Assembly (NCBI GenBank): GCA_017438745.1
Contig: JAFRUS010000030.1
Coordinates: 1 to 41,368, forward strand
Direction of reading: 5' to 3'
Length of the DNA: 41,368 nt
Origin: Oscillospiraceae bacterium
Lineage (GTDB): Bacteria > Bacillota > Clostridia > Oscillospirales > Ruminococcaceae
In this document: one piece after another, positions 1 to 7,497 of the stretch
Layout of the letters: each line of letters begins with the position of its first letter
Numbering within the stretch: position 1 is the stretch's first letter
Program-made: the position numbers and the translations under genes
The notes under the pieces: generated by a model
What the model was told of the DNA's origin: nothing
What the model saw: the letters and a program-made list of their open reading frames with translations, nothing else
Databases searched by the model: none

Positions 1-2
1 AT

Positions 3-47
3 GGTAACCCATATACTGTCGAAGAAATATTTGCTGAATGTGAATAA
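3..47 (+). CDS. C-terminal fragment of an unidentified protein
   Basis: An open frame enters from the left edge and ends at TAA 45-47, reading GNPYTVEEIFAECE. A strong hairpin terminator begins 13 bases later, which supports this being the true end of a gene. Too little is present to name the family. An acidic tail of this kind would suit a small antitoxin or regulator, but that is only a guess. Confidence 0.4.
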   Translation, partial: GNPYTVEEIFAECE

Positions 48-59
48 GAAAAAATACAG

Positions 60-107
60 CACCATCAGGCCGGTAATAAAACCGGTCCAGTGGTGTTGTT
101 TTCTTTT
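60..107 (+). terminator. Rho-independent terminator
   Basis: Arms 60-74 and 81-95 (CACCA...AGGCCGGT / ACCGGTCC...TGGTG) pair with two internal mismatches around the loop AATAAA. They are followed by the T-rich tract TTGTTTTCTTTT. It closes the gene that enters from the left edge. Confidence 0.75.
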
Positions 108-178
108 GTGCTGGGAAAATTAGGCCGTGAATAGTAACAAAATTATATGTAATGCTTTTGGAAAACTATTACCAATCC

Positions 179-207
179 TTGACGGGTATTAAGTAATGAG
201 GTATAAT
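179..207 (+). promoter_or_regulatory. SigA-type promoter of the nucleotidyltransferase gene
   Basis: TTGACG at 179-184 and TATAAT at 202-207 are separated by 17 bases. The start codon lies 57 bases further on. Confidence 0.7.
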
Positions 208-263
208 TAAGGTAATAAATACGTTCGTCTAACGTGAAATAACAGTCGAGAGGAAGTGAATTT

Positions 264-608
264 ATGTGTACACAAAGCGAAGCTATTGCTATTCTTGGTG
301 AAGCATTTGAACGTTCGAAGGCGGTTTTTGGAAACAGTCTTGTAAATGCATATCTTTACGGATCTTTTGCGCGAGGTGATTACGACGACGAATCAGATGT
401 TGATATTCTGCTGACTGTTGATAAAAGTGATAGCGATATTCGTTTGTACAATAAATCACTTGCAAAGATAGACAGTGATCTTAGTCTTGATCATAATATA
501 ACAGTGACAGTAACGGTTAAGCCTGTTGAACAGTTTAATCTTTTTGCTGAGATATCACCGTTTTACAGAAACGTGATAAATGAGGGAATATGCTATGCAG
601 GACGTTAA
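264..608 (+). CDS. MNT-type minimal nucleotidyltransferase (HEPN/MNT antitoxin-like)
   Basis: A 114-residue protein with the nucleotidyltransferase signature GSFARGDY near residues 34-41 and the metal-binding SDVDILL near residues 44-50. This is the polymerase-beta fold of the minimal nucleotidyltransferases. In MNT/HEPN toxin-antitoxin modules such proteins modify (AMPylate) and silence a HEPN ribonuclease. AGGAAG precedes the ATG and a good promoter lies upstream. A HEPN gene is expected next and its first codons do overlap the end of this one, but that gene is broken (see 595-699). The protein is therefore an antitoxin-like enzyme that has probably lost its partner. Family assignment is secure; the physiological role is inferred. 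Confidence 0.8.
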   Translation: MCTQSEAIAILGEAFERSKAVFGNSLVNAYLYGSFARGDYDDESDVDILLTVDKSDSDIRLYNKSLAKIDSDLSLDHNITVTVTVKPVEQFNLFAEISPFYRNVINEGICYAGR

Positions 609-699
609 AGAAATTGTTCCGAAGCTTGAAATCGAGAAAGCTAAGAATTCAATTATGCCGAAAGTATTATATCTGAGATTGATAAAATTCTTTGAATAA
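595..699 (+). pseudogene. Remnant of a HEPN-domain toxin gene
   Basis: The ATG at 595 overlaps the end of the MNT gene, the usual coupled arrangement. The first residues read MQDVKEIVPKLEIEKAKNS, resembling the opening of HEPN proteins (MQDVKE...RIEKAK). The rest of the roughly 110-130 residue domain is missing. In another frame the sequence then reads NYAESIISEIDKIL up to TGA 693-695, which resembles a HEPN C-terminus. So the start and end of the gene appear joined by an internal deletion with a frameshift. The catalytic R-x4-6-H region is absent. The literal frame stops at 699 after 34 residues. Reading it as HEPN decay is my inference from these two short matches and the position next to MNT. 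Confidence 0.55.
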
Positions 700-707
700 T
701 AAAATTA

Positions 708-851
708 GCGGGAGTACCGGTAAATTGAGATCCGGTGCTCCCGTTTGTTCTGTATAATGGTAGTCTTCACCCCTGCGGGCCGAAGACTGCTATAGAAAAA
801 ACGAGCTGGCCAGCTCGTTTTGTAAAATTGCGCCGGAGGCGCCACATTTTC
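708..851 (+). repeat. Composite intergenic repeat, family A, copy 1 (begins with a terminator)
   Basis: This element recurs at 6686-6760 (shortened) and 40995-41136. Its modules are a terminator (GCGGGAGTACCGG paired with CCGGTGCTCCCG, then TTTGTTCT, 708-750), a hairpin with arms AGTCTTC/GAAGACT, the linker TGCTATAGAAAA, a palindrome ACGAGCTGGCCAGCTCGT, and a GCGCC-GGA-GGCGC hairpin followed by CACATTTTC. It fills much of the 386-base gap between the MNT/HEPN remnant and the next sigma gene. No gene is visible in the gap. Confidence 0.8.
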
Positions 852-932
852 TTCATGCAGATGACGAACACACGGCATGATGCACAAAACAGAAGGATGC
901 ATTTTATTTATGTATACAAAGTTTCGAATCGA

Positions 933-958
933 GTGACAGATTTTGCTCTGAAATCGTC
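933..958 (+). promoter_or_regulatory. Possible ECF-type promoter of the first sigma gene
   Basis: GTGACA (933-938) and CGTC (955-958) are 16 bases apart. This resembles the TGTAAC-N16-CGTC promoter at 18263-18288 and would fit autoregulation. The match to the -35 part is weak. Confidence 0.3.
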
Positions 959-994
959 ATTACTATATAGAGGTCAATCAAAGGAGTACTCATA

Positions 995-1432
995 ATGATT
1001 GAATTAATAGTTCAGAGATATCGAAAAGAACTGACAAGGTATGTTCTTTTGCATATGCACCGCGGAAAAGCAGATGCAGAAGACATTGTGCAGGAGGTGT
1101 TTTTTGCCCTTTATAAAAAGCAAAATATAAGTGTTGATGAAAATATCAGAGCGTGGCTGTATGAAACAGCGCGATATAAAATAATGGAGTATAACAGGAA
1201 CAATCCTCAGTTTGATGAAGTAACTGATGAAATATCTGCACCGGATGATGGTTTTCCGGATGATATCAGCGGAAGTATTTTTGAGGGCGTTTCGGATGAA
1301 GAATATGCTCTTCTTAAAAGTTATTTTATGGGCGAAGATAAGAATGAACTCGCAGCTCGTAATGGTATGACGGTCAACGCTTTATACTGTAAAGTTATGA
1401 GAATAAAGAAGAAAATCGAGGATCCGAGATAA
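995..1432 (+). CDS. ECF-family RNA polymerase sigma factor (pair 1)
   Basis: A 145-residue two-domain sigma-70 family protein. Region 2 spans about residues 8-65, with DAEDIVQEVFFALYKK for core binding and -10 recognition, and IRAWLYETARYKIMEYNR. Region 4 is the helix-turn-helix near residues 95-142 (EEYALLKSYFM..KNELAARNGMTVNAL). The linker is acidic, as in other ECF factors. AAGGAG lies 8 bases before the ATG. It differs clearly from the three closely related sigma factors at 5055, 9321 and 20893. The next substantial gene encodes a single-pass membrane protein with a DUF4367-like ectodomain, the expected position for an anti-sigma factor. Confidence 0.85.
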   Translation: MIELIVQRYRKELTRYVLLHMHRGKADAEDIVQEVFFALYKKQNISVDENIRAWLYETARYKIMEYNRNNPQFDEVTDEISAPDDGFPDDISGSIFEGVSDEEYALLKSYFMGEDKNELAARNGMTVNALYCKVMRIKKKIEDPR

Positions 1433-1515
1433 TGAGAAAGGATAATAATGATGATGAATATTTTAGAAGGGTGCTCTGTAAAAAAAATGGTAACTTCAAG
1501 CAGCACAGTATATAG
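1432..1515 (+). CDS. Possible 27-residue peptide between sigma factor and membrane partner
   Basis: An ATG overlapping the sigma stop codon (TAATG) opens 27 codons (MRKDNNDDEYFRRVLCKKNG...). The position would allow coupled translation, but there is no independent ribosome site and no recognisable family. It may be a short spacer peptide or chance. Confidence 0.2.
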   Translation: MRKDNNDDEYFRRVLCKKNGNFKQHSI

Positions 1516-1541
1516 ATTCTGTAAGGAAGGTGGTTCTGATC

Positions 1542-2336
1542 ATGACTGACAGAGAACTTCTTATTAAAATTCTGAGTGATACAGAAACAGAAAAAAAGGC
1601 AATTGAAGGGTTGAGAGCAGAGGTAGACGCTGAACTTTCAAAGGAAAATCCTGATTATGATAAGATAGCGGATCTGACCAAACTGTTTTGTGAAGTTACA
1701 GGTGCAGAAGAATATGTGCGCAACACTTCAGATGAAAAAATACTAAAAGCCATCGCAAATCTTAAAAAAGCTAAACCTAAAAGAAATATTTTCAGAAAAA
1801 TCGTCACAACAGCTGCCTGTACAGCTATCTTACTGCTTTCAGCAAATGTTGTGTCTGTAAAGGCATTAAATAAAAACTTATTTGAAGTCATTGTTAATTA
1901 TACAAACCAGGGCTTTTCAGTCAGTTATAATGATGCAGTAGATGACGATGATAAATACGGAATTAAAAAAGAATGTGCTGAGCACGGCATTTCCGCTGAA
2001 GTACCTGCGTATATTCCAGAAGGATTTGAACTAGTTAATCAGGAATATACTTCATTATATAATATGGAAAAAATGAAGTATGTTTTTCGAAATGGTGATA
2101 TGGAACTTGCGCTGGATTATAAATTATTCAATGATCAAGAAGATTTTTCTGAAGTCGTTTTTCCAAGTGATCATTATAATATCTCGGAGATTAATTTAAA
2201 TGGTTTTACAGCAAAGGTTTCCAAAGAAGATGGACAGTACACTTTGGTATACGGAAAAGGAAACCTGCTTATGACTGTATATGCAGCAAATATTCCGTAT
2301 GATGAGTGTGATAAAATTGTTGAATCAATAAGTTGA
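1542..2336 (+). CDS. Membrane-anchored DUF4367-like protein, putative anti-sigma factor (pair 1)
   Basis: A 264-residue protein. Cytoplasmic residues 1-85 are charged and helical (MTDRELLIKILSD...). A membrane segment lies near residues 88-108 (IVTTAACTAILLLSANVVSV). The ectodomain contains AYIPEGFELVNQEY and ends NIPYDECDKIVESIS, like DUF4367 domains found on many Firmicutes anti-sigma-like proteins. I prefer ATG 1542, with AAGGAAGG 11 bases upstream, over GTG 1530, which overlaps that site. It sits between the sigma gene and a secreted dockerin gene. The topology and position suggest it holds the sigma factor at the membrane until an outside signal arrives. This is inferred: no classical zinc anti-sigma motif is present. 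Confidence 0.65.
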   Translation: MTDRELLIKILSDTETEKKAIEGLRAEVDAELSKENPDYDKIADLTKLFCEVTGAEEYVRNTSDEKILKAIANLKKAKPKRNIFRKIVTTAACTAILLLSANVVSVKALNKNLFEVIVNYTNQGFSVSYNDAVDDDDKYGIKKECAEHGISAEVPAYIPEGFELVNQEYTSLYNMEKMKYVFRNGDMELALDYKLFNDQEDFSEVVFPSDHYNISEINLNGFTAKVSKEDGQYTLVYGKGNLLMTVYAANIPYDECDKIVESIS

Positions 2337-2350
2337 AAAGGGGCGTTTTT

Positions 2351-3112
2351 ATGAAAAAAAGTATTTCCTTAATGTTAAGTTTATCTTTAGTTTGTTCGGC
2401 TTTTTCACTTGTGTTTATCTCTGAGTCTTATAATAAGGTTTCTGCGGTTGTTGAATATCTTGATGACAGTAATACTTCGGATGCTCCTTTAATCTGTAAG
2501 CCACACGATATAGTAAAATATGTTCATAATGGAACAGAGGAGATATTGTTCGCTGATATGTCGTTAGGAAGTTTCCTTATTTTGCCTGAGCGACCTGCAT
2601 CTGATGAGGAACTCATAAAAACAATAAAGGAACCCAAAGCCAATATTCATTACTGCTATTTTGAAAAGGAAGACCTTATTGTGTCATATAATTACAACAC
2701 AAACATTGTAAGTAATACAGAATACGAGATGAATGTAAAATACATCATTGATGCAGATGCGAAAACAATCAGCGATGCAATTACTAATGAAGTAATTCAG
2801 GATTTAAATAAAAGCAAAGAATACTGGGTGACATGGGAAAAAGACGGCCTTATAAGAAAACAGGTATGGCAACTATATGAAAACGGGTTTGTGTCGCCTG
2901 TCGATGTTTTCGAGGTTCTTTCCGGAGATACAGATATCAATGGAGTTATTGATGTATCTGATACTACTAAACTTTCACTTGCATTACTCGAAGATTTATC
3001 ATTAACAGCGGATCAGAAGCTTGCTGCCGACGTTGACGGTGACGGCACAGTTACCATCGCTGACCTTGCAAGACTTCAGCAGTATCTTTCAAAGAAAATC
3101 GATAAATTCTGA
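2351..3112 (+). CDS. Secreted protein with C-terminal dockerin
   Basis: A 253-residue protein with a signal peptide (MKKSISLMLSLSLVCSAFS, probable cleavage near KVSA). The middle region of about 155 residues is of unknown fold. The C-terminal dockerin covers about residues 190-253. The first calcium loop is DTDINGVIDVSD and the second DVDGDGTVTIAD, each followed by a helix (TKLSLALLED, LARLQQYLSKKI). Dockerins bind cohesins on scaffoldins, so the product should join a cellulosome-like complex outside the cell. I prefer ATG 2351, with AAAAGGGG upstream, over the earlier in-frame TTG at 2333. The start is 14 bases past the stop of the putative anti-sigma gene, so the two are probably co-transcribed. 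No catalytic domain is recognised. Confidence 0.8.
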   Translation: MKKSISLMLSLSLVCSAFSLVFISESYNKVSAVVEYLDDSNTSDAPLICKPHDIVKYVHNGTEEILFADMSLGSFLILPERPASDEELIKTIKEPKANIHYCYFEKEDLIVSYNYNTNIVSNTEYEMNVKYIIDADAKTISDAITNEVIQDLNKSKEYWVTWEKDGLIRKQVWQLYENGFVSPVDVFEVLSGDTDINGVIDVSDTTKLSLALLEDLSLTADQKLAADVDGDGTVTIADLARLQQYLSKKIDKF

Positions 3113-3146
3113 TAATGACGTTATTTAATCGCAGCAAAAATAAAAG

Positions 3147-3197
3147 GTATCATGCAGCAACGCTGCATGATACTATAATAAGCTGCCAGAGGCAGCT
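3147..3197 (+). terminator. Tandem hairpins after the first dockerin gene
   Basis: A perfect 12-bp hairpin (GTATCATGCAGC / GCTGCATGATAC, loop AAC, 3147-3173) is followed by a 7-bp hairpin (AGCTGCC-AGA-GGCAGCT, 3181-3197). There is no long T tract, so termination is plausible but not certain. Three-base loops are a recurring feature of this window. Confidence 0.5.
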
Positions 3198-3239
3198 AAC
3201 AGATATGTTGTTTTGTGCTTGAAAAAATCTTAAATGATC

Positions 3240-3269
3240 TGTTACCTGTACTCATTTTTTTACACTATA
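3240..3269 (+). promoter_or_regulatory. ECF-like promoter of the dockerin/PrcB-like gene
   Basis: TGTTACCT at 3240-3247 is followed, 14 bases later, by ACACTATA at 3262-3269. The same two blocks at the same spacing precede the dockerin-serpin gene (7563-7592). The layout matches the TGTAAC-N16-CGTC promoter at 18263. It is not SigA-like. Confidence 0.55.
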
Positions 3270-3331
3270 CAGATAGAAGATAATACAGATAAAAACAAGC
3301 TCAATGTTAAAATCTGATTGGAGGAATCGTT

Positions 3332-4951
3332 ATGAAAAAGAAAACTTTAACTGCAGTTTTATTATCATCAGTGCTTTTATCATCTGTCTGTGCAGTACCT
3401 TTTGCCGGTGCAGCTGAACAGAACAACACTGATGCTAATGAAGAACAGAACTCCGGTATATCTACGGAAAACGGTGATGAAAACAATTATTACACCGCTA
3501 CTCCGGCTGATGAAGTCACAGATACTGAAACTGTTGAATGTTACGTATTATACAGAGTCAGTGATGTGTATACAGCGCATTTTCTGAATGAATATCAGGC
3601 TTCGCTTGAAAAAAGCGGAATAAGTGCTGAAGAAGCCAAAACCATGACAGGGGAGCTCAGAAAACAGATAAATGAAAACGGTGCTATAACTGATCCTGAA
3701 ATTGAAAAACAGCGTCAGGAATACTGTACTCAGAAGATTGATGAGGAAATGGATAAAGCGTGCCAGACAATTGGTGTCGATCGAAAAGATGTTACCATAG
3801 TCAGAAACGAAATGAGTCATTGTATAAAAGGCGAAATGACTTCTAAGCAGATCACTGCTGCTGAAACACTTACCAGAAACTATGCGATTGTAACTGTTGG
3901 TGATGAAGTAGGCAAATACAAAGGAAAGATAGCAAACAAGCTGCTTCTGGACAAAATCAGAGAAGGCGAAGAAAATATAGAAGTCTCTGTAAGGATAAAA
4001 TCTGCTTCCGGAGAATTAGGAACAGTGACTGATAAAGAGCGTACCAGCTATGTAAAGGATATTTTTGATGCAGCCGGTATAGATTCTTTTGGAAGCATTA
4101 ATCAGACTATGTTTAAATATCTTCAGATTGATGATGAATTTATTTACCTTCTTGAAACAGAAACTACGCTGAATGCTGAACAGCTTGAGAAACTTTGCGA
4201 AGCTGATGAAGTTCTTGAAGTAACTGCTTTACCACCTTGGCATCAGGCGAAACCAACAGTAGAACCAACAGATCCGGTTGTAGCTCCGCCTTTAGAATCT
4301 GTCACCGGAGATCTTAATGGCGATGGCATAATCGACGTAAGTGATCTTACTATGCTTTCACTTGCACTGTTAGGAGACAATGAGCTGTCAGACAGTCAGA
4401 AGAAAAATGCAGATGTAGACAGTGATTCTGAAATAACTGTTGCTGACCTTGCAAGACTCAGACAGTATCTTTCAAAGAAGATCGTTTCATTTGATGATAA
4501 AACTCCGTCAGAACCAGTGAAAGATCCTTCTGCCGACGGATATGAGTTCAGCGTAAATTACTGTACGGCAAGTAATCAGATCATCGGTCCGCAGACTGAG
4601 GTTTTCACTTCAGAGAAAGAGCTTAATGAATATCTGGAACAGAATCAGGATAAAATGATAAGACTTAATGATGAAGCAAACTATGACGCGGAATGGTTTG
4701 AAAATCATAATCTTGTTATGGTTCTTCTGAAGGAGCCATATCTGGATTTTGGTCATGAGGTTACTCATGTCGATAGTCAGAAAATTGAAATAACACGTTT
4801 AAAACAGCGTAATGTATCACCTATGGAAAAAGGCTGGGCTATCTTTATTGAACTGGACAAAGACTCAGAAATGAGCAGTGAAAAGATAAACGTTGTGATC
4901 ACAGATAAAGAAGTGGACAGCGTAAGTGCGTATTTACAGGGAAAAAGGTAA
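3332..4951 (+). CDS. Secreted protein with internal dockerin and PrcB-like C-terminal domain
   Basis: A 539-residue protein with a signal peptide (residues 1-28, ending PFAGAAE). Residues 60-300 are of unknown fold and may hold two related units, each ending in a segment like YAIVTVGD or DEVLEVTALP. The dockerin lies near residues 328-392 (loops DLNGDGIIDVSD and DVDSDSEITVAD). The C-terminal 135 residues (FTSEKELNEYLEQ, ENHNLVMVLLKEP, INVVITDKEV) resemble PrcB-type domains linked to protease complexes. An internal rather than terminal dockerin is unusual. GGAGG stands 7 bases before the ATG. Binding or inhibiting proteases on the cellulosome is a reasonable guess for this protein; the dockerin is certain, the rest tentative. 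Confidence 0.75.
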   Translation: MKKKTLTAVLLSSVLLSSVCAVPFAGAAEQNNTDANEEQNSGISTENGDENNYYTATPADEVTDTETVECYVLYRVSDVYTAHFLNEYQASLEKSGISAEEAKTMTGELRKQINENGAITDPEIEKQRQEYCTQKIDEEMDKACQTIGVDRKDVTIVRNEMSHCIKGEMTSKQITAAETLTRNYAIVTVGDEVGKYKGKIANKLLLDKIREGEENIEVSVRIKSASGELGTVTDKERTSYVKDIFDAAGIDSFGSINQTMFKYLQIDDEFIYLLETETTLNAEQLEKLCEADEVLEVTALPPWHQAKPTVEPTDPVVAPPLESVTGDLNGDGIIDVSDLTMLSLALLGDNELSDSQKKNADVDSDSEITVADLARLRQYLSKKIVSFDDKTPSEPVKDPSADGYEFSVNYCTASNQIIGPQTEVFTSEKELNEYLEQNQDKMIRLNDEANYDAEWFENHNLVMVLLKEPYLDFGHEVTHVDSQKIEITRLKQRNVSPMEKGWAIFIELDKDSEMSSEKINVVITDKEVDSVSAYLQGKR

Positions 4952-4984
4952 TAAACGGCGGTACAGAGTTTTTGATGTAAAGAA

Positions 4985-5015
4985 GATACAGGTGTGGTTT
5001 TGACGCACCTGTATC
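4985..5015 (+). terminator. Perfect 10-bp hairpin before the second sigma gene
   Basis: GATACAGGTG (4985-4994) and CACCTGTATC (5006-5015) pair perfectly. No T tract follows, so it could be an inefficient terminator or an operator for the sigma gene that starts 40 bases later. Confidence 0.4.
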
Positions 5016-5054
5016 ACCGAAAACGCGCCGGATATACAGGAATAATGGAGGTGA

Positions 5055-5612
5055 ATGGTTCTGGAAGATGAAAAAATAATTGACCTGTACTGGGAACGTT
5101 CAGAAAGTGCGATAACGGAAACTGATAAAAAATACAGAAGCAGATGCATATATGTGGCGAGATCTGTTCTGAACGATATCTCAGATGCAGAAGAATGCCT
5201 GAACGATACATATCTGACAGCATGGAATCTGATGCCTCCGGAAAGACCGAAATTTCTATCTTCTTTTCTGTTCAAAATCGTAAGGAATCTTTCACTTAAC
5301 AAATTAAGATTCAATAATAACAGCAAAAGAAAGAAGGATATCAGTTTTTCCACTGAAGAACTGGAAGAATGCGTTGACGGAAACAGCAGTGTTGAAGATA
5401 AATTTGATGAATCGGAAGTTGTAAATGCTATCAATGAATTCCTTGAATCGCTGAAAAAAGACAGACGGTACATATTTGTCAGAAGATACTGGTATCTTGA
5501 CAGCATAGCAGATATTGCCGGACACTGTTCAATGACCGAGGATAATGTAATGAAAATACTTTCACGAACAAGAATGCAGCTGAAGGAATATCTTAAAGGA
5601 AGGGTGGGATAA
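5055..5612 (+). CDS. ECF-family sigma factor (pair 2)
   Basis: A 185-residue protein starting MVLEDEKIIDLYWERSESAI. Region 2 carries DAEECLNDTYLTAWNLMPP and a helix that in related proteins reads TRN-LD-R (here IVRNLSLNKLR). Region 4 near residues 130-180 has RRYIFVRRYWYLDSIADIAG. It clearly belongs with the sigma factors at 9321 and 20893: all open with an (I/T)II-x-(L/H)YW motif and share ECLNDTYL or ECVNDTYL. GGAGGTG lies very close to the ATG, so GTG or CTG starts nearby cannot be excluded. The next gene begins 2 bases after the stop and encodes a single-pass membrane protein with a dockerin ectodomain. Confidence 0.85.
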   Translation: MVLEDEKIIDLYWERSESAITETDKKYRSRCIYVARSVLNDISDAEECLNDTYLTAWNLMPPERPKFLSSFLFKIVRNLSLNKLRFNNNSKRKKDISFSTEELEECVDGNSSVEDKFDESEVVNAINEFLESLKKDRRYIFVRRYWYLDSIADIAGHCSMTEDNVMKILSRTRMQLKEYLKGRVG

Positions 5613-5614
5613 CA

Positions 5615-6637
5615 ATGAATGCGGAGCAGCTGAGAAATGCTATATGGAAGATCGACGATAAATTCATAGCAGAAGCGGAGACTTATGAACCGGAAACCAG
5701 AAGCATAAAGCCTGTATATATAATTGCGCCGGCATCAGCTGCCGTCATTGCTTTGTGTACCTGCCTGCATTTTCACAATTCAGTAAATCAGATGCTTGAT
5801 CCTGAGATAGATAACGGTGTAGTTGTTACTGATACAGTTACTGAAACCGAATCTTGTGAAACCGATGCTTCAATAACAGAAATACAAACGGAAACCTCAT
5901 ATTCACCGGAAACAGGTTCAGCTGTTATGGATACGGAAACATCTTATACGGAAGCCGGATATGAAAGCAGCACTTCGTATGCAGTGACAGTTCCTGCAAA
6001 AACAGAAACACCATCAGGAGGCAGCAGTTCCGGGGAAAAGACTGTGATCACTCAGGGCAGATCTGAGATCACATTACAGCCGGTAACAGAAGAAACTGAT
6101 TTTCAGACAATCGTGCCTGTTACTGAGCCTGTCGTTACAGTTCCTGCAGATACAGAAAAGGTAACTACCGAAAATGCCGGTGGATTTCCGACTCCTACAC
6201 TGTGGCCGACTGTAGAACCGACCCGTCCACCGACGGTAGAACCAACAATTGCCCCGACTCGTACACCGACGGTAGAACCAACAATTGCCCCGACCCGTCC
6301 ACCGACGGTAGAACCAACAATTGCCCCAACCCGTCTGCCGACTGTAGAACCGACAATGGTGCGCCCAACGGACGAACCAACACTTCCTCCTACGGTAAGT
6401 CCAACAGATTCGACTGTATGTCCTACTATAGCACCGCAGTGGCTTTACGGCGATGTAAACACAGATGGCGTAATCGATGTAAGTGATTTTACTATGCTTT
6501 CACTTGCACTGGTAGGAGATGTAGAGTTATCAGAACGACAGAAGGTAAATGCAGATGTAGATAACGACTCTGAAATATCTGTCGCCGATCTTGCAAGTCT
6601 CAGACAGTATCTTTCAAAGAAGATAATATCATTCTGA
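5615..6637 (+). CDS. Single-pass membrane partner of ECF sigma with extracellular dockerin
   Basis: A 340-residue protein. Residues 1-30 are cytoplasmic and carry LRNAIWKIDDKFIAEAE, matching the N-termini of the partners at 9878 and 21447. A membrane helix lies near 33-52 (VYIIAPASAAVIALCTCLHF). Then comes a Thr/Ser/Glu-rich stalk (55-195) and 12-residue repeats of the type PTVEPTIAPTRP (about 197-262). A complete dockerin ends the protein (276-340; loops DVNTDGVIDVSD and DVDNDSEISVAD). The short N-terminus is the likely sigma-binding part. No signal peptidase site is evident, so the dockerin should stay tethered to the membrane and face outwards. This suggests a sensor that docks on cohesins and controls the adjacent sigma factor. 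Domain calls are firm; the sensing role is inferred. Confidence 0.8.
   Translation: MNAEQLRNAIWKIDDKFIAEAETYEPETRSIKPVYIIAPASAAVIALCTCLHFHNSVNQMLDPEIDNGVVVTDTVTETESCETDASITEIQTETSYSPETGSAVMDTETSYTEAGYESSTSYAVTVPAKTETPSGGSSSGEKTVITQGRSEITLQPVTEETDFQTIVPVTEPVVTVPADTEKVTTENAGGFPTPTLWPTVEPTRPPTVEPTIAPTRTPTVEPTIAPTRPPTVEPTIAPTRLPTVEPTMVRPTDEPTLPPTVSPTDSTVCPTIAPQWLYGDVNTDGVIDVSDFTMLSLALVGDVELSERQKVNADVDNDSEISVADLASLRQYLSKKIISF
6208..6350 (+). repeat. 36-bp tandem repeat encoding the Thr/Pro stalk
   Basis: Units of 36 bases (core CCGACGGTAGAACCAACAAT) recur nearly unchanged three to four times, encoding PTVEPTIAPTRP-like blocks. Near-identity at the DNA level suggests recent expansion. Length may vary between strains. 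Confidence 0.8.
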
Positions 6638-6685
6638 TATGCAGCAATTTTCATCCATATGGATTACTCTGAATAAATAAAGCAA

Positions 6686-6760
6686 GCGGGAGCACCGGTG
6701 AAAAAATCCGGTGCTCCCGTTTGCTCTGTATAAAGGTAGTCTTCACCCCTGCGGGCCGAA
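6686..6760 (+). repeat. Composite repeat, family A, copy 2 (shortened; terminator)
   Basis: GCGGGAGCACCGG pairs with CCGGTGCTCCCG and is followed by TTTGCTCT, giving a good terminator (6686-6728) for the dockerin sensor gene. The copy stops after CTGCGGGCCGAA, where copies 1 and 3 continue with the closing arm and three more modules. The break is next to the end of the convergent Fic gene. Confidence 0.8.
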
Positions 6761-6776
6761 TAATAATACCTTATAT

Positions 6777-7415
6777 TTATTTTATTCTGTAATATGATGT
6801 TGCCTTTCCTTGTCCTTCTTTTTTTAACTCGCCCGCCTCAACTAATTTTCTTAAAGATCCTTCTATTGAACTTAAACTAAGAGAAGGACATAATTCACGG
6901 ATATCCTGTTTTGAGAATCTTCCTATCTTCATTTGGCTGGCGTTTCTGACGATTTCAAGTGCGGATAATTTTCTTTCAATTAAAGAGAATCTTTCTTCAA
7001 AATCTTTGTAAGCACTTAATATGGTTCCAAGTATATATTTTATGAACGGGAGTATATCTTCATTTCCTTCATGCCATCCGTATTGTGACCGATTTAAAGT
7101 ATCATAATATAAATCCTTATTCTTAGCGATTTTAGCTTCAAGTGAAATATATTTTCCTACATAAAATCCGTTTCGGTATAGCAGCAAAGTAGTCAGTAGT
7201 CTGCTCATTCGCCCATTTCCATCGTTAAACGGATGTATACATAAAAAATCATGTATGAAAACAGTAATTGCTATAAGCGGTTCCAGTTTCATATTTCCGA
7301 TAACGATATTATACTCCTCGCATATTCTGTTCAATGCGTCCGGTGTTTCATAAGGTTCAAGTGGTGTAAAGAGAATCTCAGTATGTCCGTCAGGTTTTCC
7401 CTTAAATGATAGCAT
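6777..7415 (-). CDS. Fic-family protein, apparently N-terminally shortened
   Basis: A 212-residue protein with an intact Fic motif HPFNDGNGR near residues 61-69 and the flap segment ILFTPLEPYETPDALN near its start. A C-terminal winged-helix-like part covers about 150-212 (FSKQDIRELCPSLSLSSIEGSLRKLVEAG). Fic enzymes usually transfer AMP to protein hydroxyls. Family members of this type run to about 330 residues and carry an N-terminal helix with an (S/T)xxxE(G/N) inhibitory motif. That region is missing here, and the frame opens at MLSFKGKPDGHTE. The start codon lies inside a 27-bp inverted repeat that also exists upstream as a second copy. It is convergent with the sigma/dockerin genes and probably independent of them. 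It may be a decaying gene or an uninhibited Fic. Confidence 0.75.
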   Translation of the reverse strand: MLSFKGKPDGHTEILFTPLEPYETPDALNRICEEYNIVIGNMKLEPLIAITVFIHDFLCIHPFNDGNGRMSRLLTTLLLYRNGFYVGKYISLEAKIAKNKDLYYDTLNRSQYGWHEGNEDILPFIKYILGTILSAYKDFEERFSLIERKLSALEIVRNASQMKIGRFSKQDIRELCPSLSLSSIEGSLRKLVEAGELKKEGQGKATSYYRIK

Positions 7416-7497
7416 ATTTTAAGGGAATATTCAAGCTTGTAAGGGTAAAATCCTTATTCTTTTAAACTTGCCCTTAAATAGCGACATGTTTTAAGGG
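7399..7497 (-). promoter_or_regulatory. Two 27-bp inverted repeats over the Fic start region
   Basis: CCCTTAAA...TTTAAGGG occurs at 7399-7425 and 7471-7497, centres 72 bases apart. Read on the minus strand, each contains an ATG followed by nearly the same codons (MLSFKGK and MSLFKGK). The second frame stops soon after. The downstream copy also holds TTGAAT-N17-TATCAT on the minus strand. This looks like a tandemly duplicated operator/start region. Confidence 0.55.

Noticed and set aside
916..940. tRNA T-arm, from TTCGAATC
   Set aside because: No acceptor stem or anticodon arm can be formed around it.
735..995. Protein-coding frames in the 700-994 gap
   Set aside because: They run through the hairpin modules of repeat family A and lack ribosome sites; the same frames are not conserved in the copy at 40995.
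6195..6383. Minus-strand and alternative-frame open frames over the PT repeats (also 10045-10787)
   Set aside because: They result from codon-periodic repeats on the plus strand and have no ribosome sites or family features.
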